The notes under the pieces are model-generated. The model made no database searches. It worked only from the letters and a program-made list of their open reading frames with translations, and was not told the DNA's origin. From Amia ocellicauda (lineage: Eukaryota; Chordata; Actinopteri; Amiiformes; Amiidae): DNA of 64,000 bases. Below, in pieces: positions 12,602-26,000 of the stretch. Position 1 is the first letter of the stretch, and the number at the start of each line of letters is the position of its first letter. The translations under genes were made by a program, and so were the position numbers. The stretch covers positions 30,566,707 to 30,630,706 of the forward strand of contig NC_089852.1 in assembly GCF_036373705.1 (NCBI RefSeq), read 5' to 3'.

Positions 12602-13695
12602 GGGTCAATTCATATGGCTTATTGCCTTGGTTGGAAAGTCAAAAATAGGTACGGCAAATACAAATACACATATAGAAAGATAGAAATAAACTAATCAGAG
12701 GAAGTTAATCTAAGTTAATCTGTTGTTGTTGATCTAAATTATTAACTCCAGATCAGGTTTTCAAAGTGTTACGGCTGTGTATGTGGGCGTCAGAATGACT
12801 CGTACTCTGCTGCTTGCACGGCGGAGGCTGGCTGCACTATATCAGGCACAGGCTCGGTGCCTAAGCCTTACACATAAAAGTACAGTAGATGTTCATGGCT
12901 GATTGCCAAGCTCCTCTGGCTGACTGTAAAACCTATTATACAGTACGACAGACTGGTCACTTCAAAGGAGCCAGGAACCTGCTTGGTGAATAAACTGACC
13001 GACTCCACATGTTTTTAATTCTCTCTGCCTGGCAAGACTCTCACTCTTCGAACTTCTCAATCAAGAAATTAAAATTGAAAACAGCTCTGGCACAACAGAC
13101 CCCAGCGCTCTGCCCTTCTGGCAGCAGAACCTCCATTGGCTGGAAATGGCATTCTATAAACTTGAGTTTTATATTTTATATATAGTATTGTTAAAAAAAA
13201 GATTACAGTTAAATCTACACCGCTCTTTTAAACCGAGAGCATAGCATGTATTCAGGAGGGGTTATGGGACAAAAAGAAGAGGATACTCACACTGAGAGTG
13301 GATGGCCACAGCAGTGCCCTGAATTTCAAAGCTGCTGTATTGGACTACAAATGTATATTTCTGTGCCGAATTTCTGTGCACCAGGCACAACTCTCAGCAC
13401 CGACCCAGACCTGTGTCAGAAAGCTACCTGAAAAACACCTCAGCTTTTCATGTCTGCGATCCGGATTATTCTCCTCCCTCTAACGCTTCCAAACAACAAC
13501 CTGCTGTCTGGCGCTTGATGATGTTAAAGCCAACAAGGCGAACCTCATGTCCAGCAAAGGCAGCCGGTACCCATCTCCAATACATTCCTTGGGGGACAGG
13601 AAGTCGCAGTTGTCTGGTGTGCAAATGTTCTCCTTTACCAGTTTCCTGTTCCTTAAGAAAGCCTTGAGGACTTTACAATATCGATTTTAAATGGA

Positions 13696-13701
13696 TTTAT
13701 T
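13696..13701 (-). terminator. Candidate polyadenylation signal for PHEX
   Basis: TTTATT on the plus strand reads AATAAA on the minus strand, about 355 bases after the PHEX stop codon. It is the first canonical hexamer I noticed downstream. Position fits, but use is unproven. Confidence 0.4.
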
Positions 13702-14053
13702 AATGGTTTGTATCTCAAGTCTTAAATGAATCCTTCTCTATTAAGGTGGATTATACTCTACCTACATACTGTTACAAATTTAAAAAACTAAACAAAATAA
13801 ATAAATCCGTATTGGTTGCACTGACACAAAAGTTCACTTCTTATTCTTACAGAACATCAAGTAGAAAACTACCTAAACAAAGGCAATTACAAAAATGCCA
13901 TAAACACTATAATATATATATAATATACCATAAAAATGCTAAAGTAGATTTTAATATTAAGACAGTTGCTCAATTTCTTTGCTGAGGTTACAGTGTATTG
14001 CGGAGTCAGATGTCCAAGTTGCAACTGCTGGCTCCTGGCAGGTGAACTAATCG

Positions 14054-17000
14054 CTACCAGATTCGACAGGACTCTGAGCCGCGGTTCATCACGGAGGTCT
14101 CTGGGCAGTTGAAGGCTTTTCTGAACTCCTCATAGTTGCTCATGGCCCCTATTACTCTGGATGAACAGAAGAAAAAAGAAAAAAAGTCGATCACTTTGAA
14201 CAACAACAGAAAAACAAACAAACAACAGGAAAAAATTGAAAAAAAAAAACATAAAATGTCCAGAATAAGAAACAACAGTTCAAGTGTCAGTTGTGCCTGG
14301 AACGGAGTCAAACGTTTTCAATCCATGTGGCAATAAATCACGCGGTGAGTCATGCAGGCATGATCTGTGACTGTGTGCTGTAAGACTGTGCGGCCCCTTT
14401 GTCTCCGGGGTCTCTGGAGCATTTGCAAGATGAAATCCATCACAGCAGACAGAGGACAAGGGACCGGGAAGGGACCGATCCAGTCTCTGTCTGGCTCTCA
14501 CGCACTCTGTGACCCAAAATGCCTCCCGGCGACCCTCTTACCTGAACTTTGGCGGGCTGTGGGCTCCACTCTGGATCTGGTCCCTGGCAGCCTCTGGCCG
14601 GTAGGAGTTGCAGCGGACCTGGAACACAGATCCACACGGGAGTCACCTCTGCTCCTCACAGCAGGAGAGACTCGGGACAGAGCGGCGACTCAAGACAGCG
14701 TTCATTTGGAAGAGCTGTGACCATTTTATTATTTGTTCTTTATTGTCGTGTTTTTTTTCCTTGTGATTTTTCCTTTTGGCTGTACGTTTCCGGAAATGCT
14801 GACTGAGGAAGAGAAGTCAGCCTTGCTTGTGGGAATTACTGGTTTTAATAGTAAAATGGGAGAGAGGGTGTTTGTAAATATGAAATATGTGCTGGACGCG
14901 TTTATGCTTCGCTCTGAGGAGTGTGGGCGCTGTTGGTGATCTAGTGTGACACAACGTCGAGACCCTGGAGACGATCCTCAAGTGCAGATAATCTCCATCG
15001 CTGTCACACGCAAACACAAAGGGGGCACTTACATGAGCGTAGCTGAGGAAGAACAGCTGGTTGTTGGTGAGGCCAATGCCAGGCAACAGGGGCTCCTCTC
15101 TGCCATTCTGCTCTTTTTCAACCCACCTCCTGTAGGCCTGGGGGATGCAGACATGACACGCTAAGTCAGCAAGAGCCCACAGCCTGTTCTGCAATGAACT
15201 TCTGCATCAGGGTTGTCACCCACCCTCCCTCATGCTAATATGTTTGCTGTATACACTACAGGTGTTTAAATATTAAATTATGACCTGTCCGCAAAATCAT
15301 AAGGTATTCTCATACGCCAAACAGCTTGCAGCCACAGGCATCAAACCATACAATTGTGTTCTGGTCCCTGCATTCTTCCCTACAATTAAAAACTAAAACA
15401 AAAAAAGAAAAGCTCATTCATTCTTTTAGAGGAGCAAAGTCAGCTTTGTCATTAGCAGGAATCCTGACATGAACACTCGCTGTGTGCTGTGCTGGTCAAA
15501 GTGGAGCACCAACGAGCTCAGCATCGTACCCTGAAGGCCTCTCGCATCCCCCCGTTGTCTGCAATGTTCTCTGCCAGCGTTCGCTTGCCTCTCACCTGCA
15601 GAAACACACAAACCGTCAGTCCCGTCTCACTCAAAGAGTCCAGGCAAACCTTCACATAGACACTGATGTGTAAAAGCTAGAGAAGTGAAAAACAAAACAC
15701 AGAAACGATGGGGCTGTCGAGAGACAGAGACTGGAACTGGGTATCTCTCGCTCTGAAATCAGTATTAGTCTTATGAATTCAGTCGCACACAGCAACTTTT
15801 GTATTCGGAGTCTGTCTGCAGGTATGGGGTTTGCACAGGGGGCACAGGGGGGGTTTGCACAGTAGGGCCTTTTACATCAGTGGCTCTTGGCAACAGGCCC
15901 CCTTTGTCACTCCGTCACACCAAGCACTTCATGATGAACTGAGAGAGAGAGTCAGTCTAAGTGCGTCCTGAAAATATATACTGCACTGTGTACGGGTCCC
16001 AGAACGTGCCTGCCATTTTCAGGTGGGCCCAAAGCACTGTCTGCACAGATATGTGCACAAGGCGGTAAACTTTAATTTTCCCCTCTCTTTTTCAGTGGAT
16101 CTCTTGGGTCACCAGTGTAAACCGCAAAACGCAGCCTGACAGCAGCGGCGGGGTCACACTGCTGGAATTGTTCTCGCACGCCTGGAGAGACAAGAGTGTC
16201 ACAGAACAAGGCATGCTACACGGCTCTCTGTAAGAGATCCCAACCACACTTCCAGAGAGAGCACAGTGAGAGAGTGCAGTGGGTGCTCTCTGCAGTACAG
16301 TGCACCCTAGTGCAAGGTTACTCTTGTGAATCATGCATAGAAAGATATCACTTTTAACATCTTATTCCAGCAGGGGGATACCATGACATGCTAGGACACA
16401 ACTTTCTAAAGCTTCTAAAGCCTGGACAAGTGACGGTAAAGCACAGTGGAGGCGTGCTGAAAACAACAGTACAACCATATCAGAGGGTGCAAAACTGCAC
16501 TGTGGTAAATTCAGCATGGTGAGTGTGCAGGAGGGCGGCCAGCCTACATTCATGCCAGCCTCGCTCCAGTGGTAGCTGTTGTACTGGTCAATCATGCACT
16601 GTGTCTTCTCATTGAAGCTGGAGATGGAAGTGTTGCTCCACCACTGGTCCAAATTGCCATCTTTGTCGTACTTCCGGCCTAAGAACAAAAACGCATGAAT
16701 TATACAAATATGCATATATCTTGCTCTGCCGTGTTCTAAATCTGTGAATCAGCTGTTCCCCAGCTCGACTGTCAGTTTAGATCTCTATGGACAAGAACCT
16801 GCTACTTTAACAAGGATTCGTCTCTGAGCCGAAGCACGAAGATCAGGTTTTTGGAATCTCACTTTCAGCGGCTCGATGGTGCAGCTTGATCAAAATGCAT
16901 GACCACATCCCTTTGGCTGCTTACCGTTATTATCAAAGCCGTGGGTGAGCTCGTGTCCCACGATCACTCCGATGGCACCGTAGCTCAGCGACCTGCGTGC

Positions 17001-20000
17001 ACAAGAACAGTGAGGGTAGGGCCAGCAAAAACACAGTACTTGAACATGAAGAGTAATGAAATGTTTATTTTTGATTTTACGCCAAAGGGCTGTGATCTTA
17101 CTACCCACTGCACAGGGGTAGTCTGTATGTATTTACCACTACTGCAGCACTGTGCAGCTGTGTGAGGTCTTTATTCGGGAGTGTCGTTAAAGATCTATTC
17201 ATCAAGACAGGAGTTCAGACCACTGCACTGCACTGAAGGCAGGAAGGAGCCGGCGTCCTGAAAGAGTTTGCACAGCGCAGGAGCCAGGGCGCAGCTCCTG
17301 ATTAATGTTTGTAGCATGTAAGACAAGCTCCCGCCTCCTCAGTTTCTACACAGGAAGTCGTATGGCTCCCTGTGCTCGCCTCTGTCTGCCCCAGTGTGGG
17401 TCCTCTTACCGCGGGTACTTGGATCCCCAAAAGAACGGCTTCTGGAGTTCGCCAGCGGGGAATCCTGCAAAAGGGACAACGGCTGATATTACTGCGCATG
17501 AGCTACACCACTGCATAACAGCAGTATCTCCCTGTGATAATCCCATTTTAATAACGAGAGATAACAGGTCTGCCAGTCAGCCAGAGAGCCCCCCCCAAGG
17601 AACCAGCAGAAGTGCCAGGGAGCGGAGAACTACTGTGTGGGTGCGGCCTTGCTGTAGCTGCACAGAAAGAGCATTATACCACATTCAGGAACCAGATTTT
17701 CTGCTCCCTATTAGTTTATTTAATTCAGTTATTTTTTTACTTTCTTTAATTATTTAATTTGTTTCATTCGTTACTATTCCCCTGTTGGAGAGCATATTTT
17801 CTTCTCCAGCATGGGTGGGTGCGGCTTATTAAAACACTGGCCCATCTGACACAGAAGCACATTGGGGCGTGAATGGCTTCTATATATATACATACATACA
17901 TACATACATACATACTGGAAAGGTCTTCATCCAGCGCATTGAAAAAATGATGATGACCACTATGGCTTTTTTAAATTTTATAAATTAAAATATATTAACA
18001 TGTTTTTTGGATACATTTTTACAGGTTCAGTATAGAAAATATATTTTTTTACTTACGGATCTGGTTGGTAGAGGAGCTGTAGAATGCATTAACGGTGGTA
18101 GGATTTGTGAACCATCTGTGAAGAGAACAGTAATTGACTAAAGGGGGGAAAAAAATTGAATGAGCACCACTAGAACCCATTAAGAGTCTTCTGAAGTCTT
18201 TATGAGCTGTGACCAATCCTAATGCACATGTTTCACTTTCATTTTGCTTTTAAGTGACCTCGCATGAACAGGTGCTGTCGCAATTGGCACCTCTGCAGAC
18301 CATTACATACAAAGCAAATGACCCTCCGGCATTATGGGTTTATGCACTGGGGTTCACTGCTATGGGCGGCTCTCTCCAGCTGCCATTCATAAGCACTGTA
18401 GCTCCTTGACTGGAAGATGAGTCTGTTAGATTACATTCAAAACCAGACCCAATGAGATCAAAGTGCTGCACTCTCTAGCGGGGGGACTGGCACTGCCAAG
18501 CTGGTTTTACAGCCGTAACAACAACACATAAAGAATAAAAACAAATTACCCTTTCAATTCACAGTAATATTGTTGTATGTATAATCAAACTACATTGTGT
18601 TGTATGTATAATCTCACAACAAACTACACTACACATGATTCATCCTCATAATTTACTTCATAATTTACTACATAATATCTGGCATATATCCCATTTCCCC
18701 AGCCCCCGCACTCCATACAACCCCCTTAGGATATAAGCGCTATAGTCATGGTTTAATTCACAACATTTAGTTCCAGTTTGATTGACTCTCCTGTGTGGCT
18801 GCCATGTCTCCTCTGACCAAGACAGTAAGCTATGCTGTGGAGATGCGATGCCTGTGGGCAGTGCAGGCCAATCAGAAGCAAGGCCCCTGAGGGCTGTGTA
18901 TCTAGCAGAGTAAATTAGGACTCTGTGAAGGAGGAGGGGAATAGAAGAAACACATCCACACTGCAAGTGTAAATCAGTGAACTGCAGAGCCCTCAGTGGT
19001 GATACAGTAACAGAAGACCCCTGTCAATAAAGCACTCTGCCCATGCTCAATACTCACTGAGTTTTGGGAACGCTCTTGCGTAGCCAACCAATGTCCAACT
19101 GGGCAATGAATCGCAGGGTCTGCTGCACGTTCCCAAAGTAGTCCTTCTCCGAGAATGACAACTGTGAGAGAAAAGACACAGTCAGCCCAAACCCCCCCCA
19201 ACAAGCAACACAAAACTGTATATATTTTTGAATGGTCTAGTAATTGCATGACAAATGCACAGACACACCCTTTTAATGTCTTCGCTGATGTAGGTGTCGT
19301 TCATGATGAAATCAGGGTAGCCCACTTTCGCCAGGACTGCATGAGCCTGTAGAGCAAGGACAGGTGGCCAATGGTCATTCCATCAGAAACAGTGTAAGGA
19401 CAGGACAGCCAAGCACAGCACAGCACAGCACAGCAGAGCACTTAAATCTTCATTTTAAACTAACTGGAACGACTGCAATGCTGGGATATATGATGTCCCC
19501 ACACTCCCTTGTCTATGTCATGTTAATTGCCAATGTTGCAATTGTTGCATGTTGAGAAGTCAAGAGGTATGGTGCCTCCTTACCTTCTGTTTGGCTTTGT
19601 CCTTCGTGTCCCTGTCCATCCATGTGTTTTCCTTCTCCAGCATGTCAATGAAAGCCCAGCGAATTCCATCAATCAGCTCCTCCATCTGTACACAGTTACA
19701 ATTCTCATTCCACTTCTACTCCTATCTCTGATTCCAGTTCTAGTGTCAGCTCCAATTCTCATTTAATTCTAATTTAATATTTGAAGTGGAGACCCAGGAG
19801 ACGGCTGACAGGCAGGAGACTGCACAGCAGCCTCTCATGACCTTTCACGTGCTGCACAGCCAGGGAAACAGACACCATCCTGCTGGCCGACTTCACACAC
19901 TCCACCACTAGAGGTCTCTGGCTCTACACCTCTGCACATCCTGGACGAGGATCAAGGATTTGAAAAGGAATTCACTCAGCTAGGTAAAGAGGGGCTGTGT

Positions 20001-23000
20001 CCAAATCCTGAGGCAGGATATGGTCCTGTTCCTGTATTTTATGTCTCAGATCAGGCGATTGTTTTCTTCTTACAAAAGACGGACTAGCAGAAATCTAGTG
20101 AGATAATTAGCCTACATCAAGGAGATAAAAGCAGTTTAAAATGATGATGAGTATTTTGTTAAACAGGACTTTTTTCCCACCTAGAAATCTCATTGTGATA
20201 ATTATCTTATCCCATTGACAGATACTTCTTAAATAATGATTTATTAATTTATTAAAATTAAGTGGGGGGGGGAGAACAGTTTAGTATAGGCACTGAGCGA
20301 GCCTGGGGTCACTAACTACAGGGCTTCTTTATGGTGTTTTGTTTGATTATATTTAAAAACATTCAAAACGTGAAAGCTCTCTTTTCCAAGTGTGCTTGGT
20401 GGTTTTAATTAAGCATAGGTTTATCTGAACCTCTAGGGGGCAGCAGTCACCACCTCTGGAAGCTCCTGGTTTGTCTGTGAAATCTGCATGCTCTTATGAC
20501 AGGACTACATGATTACCATGAGTTTCTTGTCCTCTTGAAAGTGCTTGTCCACAAACATTCTCCCGGAGGCGTAGATGAGGCTGTTTTCCACGTAGTTCAC
20601 GCATTTGTCCCAGCGTGGAGGTAAGGAAGTGGTCCCAGCCGTCACCTGTGGGACATGGGGGCAAAGACACCCAGAAACATGACTTAAGAGGCCACCATCA
20701 TCCTTCATTATCCCTCATCCAGGGCAAGCCCCAGAACATCCTCCCTCTAAACATGCTGTCAGAAATATCCTGTTGTTCTCAGGAAAGTATGTAGCAGTAA
20801 CCTCAACTCGGCCCGCCCTCCCCACACCCTCAAACCCGACCACAGTTACTCCACATTTAACCAGCTGAAAATGGGGGTAACGGGACCCATATATAGACTG
20901 AGCGTCTGTTGAACCTTCCACGAAGCCTGGCCAGTTCAGAATAGTTTCCTTTCAAGGCTGTGAATTTGTATTAATCAATCAATCAATTACCCTGACAAAA
21001 TCCAGATATCTGTAGAGAAAGCGTCGGCTGAGAGTCATGATCCTGGAGTAGACTTTGGTCCAGATGATATAGTTGGCCACAGTCCTAAAGTGAGACAAAT
21101 AAGTCAATAGATGGATTAGATAGATTAGAGTACAACACCCGTAGTTAATATCTGCATCCCTGTTCTCTTATTCAATTATGTGTACTTAACCTGAGCTGCA
21201 CTGCCAAAAAAAAAAAAAAAAAACAGATGACACTGTATATTACACTCAGGCCCAGATTGCCTCGCCATCAGATCCCTGCAGATAACACCCTGAAGGACGC
21301 TGTCAGGATGTCCAAAAAGTAAATAAAGTGAGAGGAGCGAAGGCAGAGCGGGAACATTGTGTACAGTTGTGCCTCACATGCACCATTATCAGAGAGGCCA
21401 CTGACCCAAAACAACTCAGACACGCTGACAGCATCCACACCAGACTGCGGCCCGGAGGGGACACACAGTCATTAACACACATTTATCATAAAGACAAAAA
21501 TAAAACATAAATAAGCAAATATATACATACTACCAAAAAAACAAACAGATTCCATTTATAAATCAGGGAGGTGGTAGAAGCGGAGTTAAAGGACTAACAC
21601 ACATTTTGAACAGCTGTGTTTCTCATAGAATATTTAAGTGGTAGGTTGTTTTTGAATGGACATTACTTTTCAATTATTTGAATGTTCAATAATAGATTTG
21701 TTGTCATTCTTTTGTTATTATTTTTTTTACTTTCTCTTATTTACACAGACAAAACTCGTAAGTCCATTCCGCTGTGCGGGGGCCGCGGCTCCCTAATGAC
21801 ACGTTCTAAATAAGGCTCACCGTGCTGTGTAATAAGCCAGTGTAAAATCAACAACGTGTCATTTTCCCTGGAGAACGTCCGGGCTGGGTCTCAACAATAG
21901 CCAACCAGGGTCTCCGTCAGGGTTCCGGGATTCCGCCCATGCTAGGACGTGCTCTAGAATTTAGCATCTGACATCATGTCTGACACACCGGCAATCTGGG
22001 CCGCCTTCAGAGGGGCCCACCGAGTCCAGCCTTTCCTGTCCACCTACACCCAAACGCACGGTCCTCACAGGGATAGCTGTTCCAAACCTTCACCTTGAAC
22101 TGCTGCTGCCTGTATATTATTACGGTGATGAGGATGATTTAGTATGTGTGTCTGTTTCAATGCTACACACCTTTTGCTTGTGTTCTCCAGCAGCTTGAAC
22201 AGGTCCTTAAAGTACTGCGGCACGCGCACGATCACATGCTCGGACGAGGACAGGCTCCTCAGCTCGGGGTACAGCTTGGTGTCCACCACAGCCTTGATGT
22301 ACGTCAGCCAGTTGAACTAGAAAGACAGGAAGAGGTCAGTCCAGCTGCACTGCCCACAGACACACAAACACAAACCCACGCACACACCCACTCCTTTCCC
22401 TGACAGACAACAAAGAAAAGTGTTCTGAGGAAGTGAAATTGGCTGAATTATCTTTAAACTGCATTAAATGTATATTCTTGTTTAGTGCCTACAACTGTAC
22501 ACTTTGACAGTTAACATACTTCTGGGAAAACGGAGCAGACATTTTGCTCTGGATCACACGCTTTGAAAACTCCCCTCCCATCTAAAACAAGAGGAAAACT
22601 TTTGGTTTAATTCTGGCATTGAAGGAAGCTGCACTGAAAGCATGGTTACCTGCGGCACTGTTTTCTGCAGTCGGGAAAGGCTGTACTTGTTGTACATCAG
22701 CTCGCTGGTTCTGTTCTCGAAGGGAATCAGGATCTGTGGAGAGATCACCTCCAGGGTCACTTAGAGTCACGGTCCATTGTGAAGGGCTTACAGCTGGAAT
22801 AAGGAGAGCAGAAAGTCCCAAGCAAACATTCCCAAACCTGGAGGTGCTCGAACACAGTCAAATGTTCCCTGGACTTCTCTAGCAAAATATCTCAAACTTT
22901 TTTTTTGTTCTCATGTTTTTTGCTACAAACATCAATGGCTTCTGTGTTCTGGCACCACTTGGATCTGGAGGGTTTACTTGGAGCACCTAATCCTTCAGCT

Positions 23001-26000
23001 TATTTTTTCCCAGGTCATGAACCCCTTATACTGTTTAATTACTGAAAATGGAAAGAAAAAAGTTTACCAGTGTGAGTGAGAAGTCACTCGCATTTCAGCA
23101 TTGGACGTTTGTTTCCCAGAATGCCTTCTGTTCTCCACTCACCTCGGCCAGTTTCACCTCAAAAGCAAGAACCTCCTTCATCTGTGTCTCAGCGTCGACC
23201 TGTGTGGCTCCCAGCATGACAGCCACGTCCACCATAAGTTTCAGCAGGGCGTCTCGGTACTGGGGGACAGGGAGGAGAGCGGTGCAGAGTCTCAGGGAGA
23301 ACTGGGAGAACAGCTCTCACTTTCACTCAACACACACACACTCACTCACTCCACTAACCCAGGGTCTGTGGACACTAGTGCTCGTCCCATTCCCATCCCC
23401 GCTCCCTCACTCCCAATCGGAGACAGTAGGAGGATAACAACAGGATAAATCAAGTGGAGAAGCAGCCAGGAACACTCTCAGGGGTTTTAGAGGCAAATGC
23501 CACTGCGGTGCACTGGTGGTCATAAGCAGTCGGGCTTACCGCTTCTGCCTCTGTGGTGTTGGTGATGTAGTCCTCCCTCGAAGACAGGGACAAGGAGGCT
23601 TGGTCCAGCTAAACAAGCACAGAGCAACATACACTTAATACGCTGCAGCACAGAAGAGACGTGATCCGCCTGAGGAAACACTGACACCACTCGTGGACGG
23701 GAGAGCTACGACATGGTTATCCAATGGAGGACACAGAGGCCCCCGCCCTCTCACCACCCCACCGACCCCCCGGGGGAACGGCAGAAGTCAGATCACCTTT
23801 ATGATGTACTGGTTGGAGTTCTTGTCATCGGGGGCAACGTACATGCGCAGCAGGACGGACTTGCCGTACTGGCTCCGCAGCATGGACAGCGTGTCCATCA
23901 GGCTGAAGCGGCTCTCGTCCCACTGCCACTGTGCGCCCAGGCTGCTGCCCAGCACCGGCCAGCGCAGCTCCACCTGCCGCAGCTGCTTCAACAACGGCTT
24001 TGCATCCTCCATCTCTATTGCAGCTGAGCAGGGCAGGACAGGGGGACACAGGGAGAGGGAGACGGAAAGAGGGACAGAGGGATTACAAGATGTGAAAGAA
24101 GAGAAGGCGCAAATTACGTATTTTTCATGGGAACAAGTTCACGCTAGTGAACATGGCTCAAATTTCGCGCTGCAGGAAATAATCTGCAGGAATCTAAGGC
24201 CTGCCCTGCGTGCACACACTGGCACCTACTTTCATTCATACATGACCGGTACAGGATCTTTGCTTTCTGGATGGCCTCCATTTCCGCAGGCTGTATGGGC
24301 TCCTCCAGCAGCTCTAGAGGAATCACAGAGAACAGCGATTAAAGGGGTTCACCATGAGCTCTGACGCTGGACTAGGCTGAGCTGCTCATGAGACTGTTTA
24401 ACTGCTACAAACCAAACATTCCCGTGTGAGCTCTAGATCATCAGGAGGTGATCTTGCCACCTTCACCTGCACCCCCCTTGCAGGCCTTCAAGTCAGCCAA
24501 TACTCTCCACAGTGTGCTGACTTTAATTACTGAATTGTACCCACCCCTGGAAGCTCTGCTAATCAGGGAGGGAATGAAAATGCAGAGACGCTTCTGCAGA
24601 GCGTGGATCATTGCCACCGATGCTGCATTCCCGTTTAAAAATAACACATGTTGTCCCTTTGTGACCTGCAAAAGCTGCCTGCTGCCTTGCTAGCTTATTC
24701 CTTAAAAGAATAAAAGCACCTGTGAATGCAAACGGTTCCAAATGCTGACAGCCCTCGCTGCTCACCCAAAGCCTGGGCAATGCCAGACAAGGATAATAAA
24801 TACAATTGAGGGTGTTTGTGACAGTCGCATTGCAAAAGCTACGGACAAAGTTACATTTTTGTGAACCTGTTTGTGAAATTTTTGTAGGGAGAGCAGTTGA
24901 GGAGGAGAGGAGGAGAAGCCAACTGGAACAGGACTGTTGTGCTCAAAGTGAAACCCAACAGAGAAAGCTTTAGCTGCAGACACAGAAGGTGGCACAGTGA
25001 GCTGCAGGGTTCAACCAACCCATCAGTCAGTCAGTGTTGATTTACTATAGGTCCACAAAGGAATTGCCATGAAGAATGGATACATGAAGCTCAAGTCAAT
25101 GCATACATGAGGTACAGGTAGTAATCAGCCATCAGGCATGGAGAAGGACAGAAAGACAAGAACTCCCAGAGGAGACAATCAGTTTGGGGTCCCAGGGCCT
25201 TATGGTTGTATCCCCTGCATAGTTTCTGCCTCCCGTCTCCGGCCTCGGTGCTGTGAGGCTGCATCTTGGTGCTCACCTTTCAGCTTGATGTCAACGTTCT
25301 GCCGCAGCCAGGGGTAGATGCCGTAGCTGGAGGAGTCCTCGGGGATGGGGTTCTCGCGCAGCCAGCCCCCGCAGGCGTACTGGTAGAAATCAACGCAGGG
25401 CGGCACAGAGGGGTCCATCTTGTTGATGATGGAGCCCGCTGGGAGAGAGGGGGAGCAAGCAGGTGTCTGTCAGCTCTGTGAGCACTGTGAGAAGTCTTTA
25501 TGCAAATTAAAACAATTTGTTGAACATGGGTGAGGTGGCTGTGACAGAGATACTCAGGAGCGCATCCACCTCACTGCTCTTTCGCCCCTGGTTTCTTAAA
25601 AATAAACCTACATCCTTGCTTTGATGTTTAAGTTACCAAATGTGCTTACGCTTCTGATGAACGACTTTGATTTCTTTACCAAACCAGGCCTGACTGGTCC
25701 TCCTGCTTCCAAGAACCAACATAAAAACCTATAGAGCAGAGTGCGGTGGAGTGGCAGGTACTGTGTTCTTAGGCAAATTCTATGGGACTGAAGAGGGAAG
25801 AAAGTAACACACCAGCCTCAATGCATTCCTGCGTCAGGCAGTGCTCTTCAGAGTGGAGACTAATGGAGCCTCGAGACACTAGGAGAAGAACAGAAAACAA
25901 TGATTACTCTCAGAAAGGATTACAATAAAAATAGTGTGCGCATGAAAGGGCAAGAACCGGTGTTTGTGATCCAGCACATTGGCGCAGTGTGAAGGTGCTC

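Larger units (their letters stand above)
9102..13695. other. Intergenic sequence 3' of PHEX, no gene seen
   Basis: No exon with splice context was recognised. The region has two microsatellites listed separately. A moderately GC-balanced block at 10720-10890, with a RUNX-like TGCGGTTT, might be a conserved regulatory element; nothing else stands out. Confidence 0.4.

Noticed and set aside
12444-12683. Plus-strand frame with a long Leu/Ile run resembling a membrane segment
   Set aside because: The run is the translated TTA/ATA microsatellite.
23693-24364. Plus-strand open frame of 223 codons
   Set aside because: It is antisense to PHEX exons 4 and 5 and crosses real splice sites; there is no homology to a protein I know.
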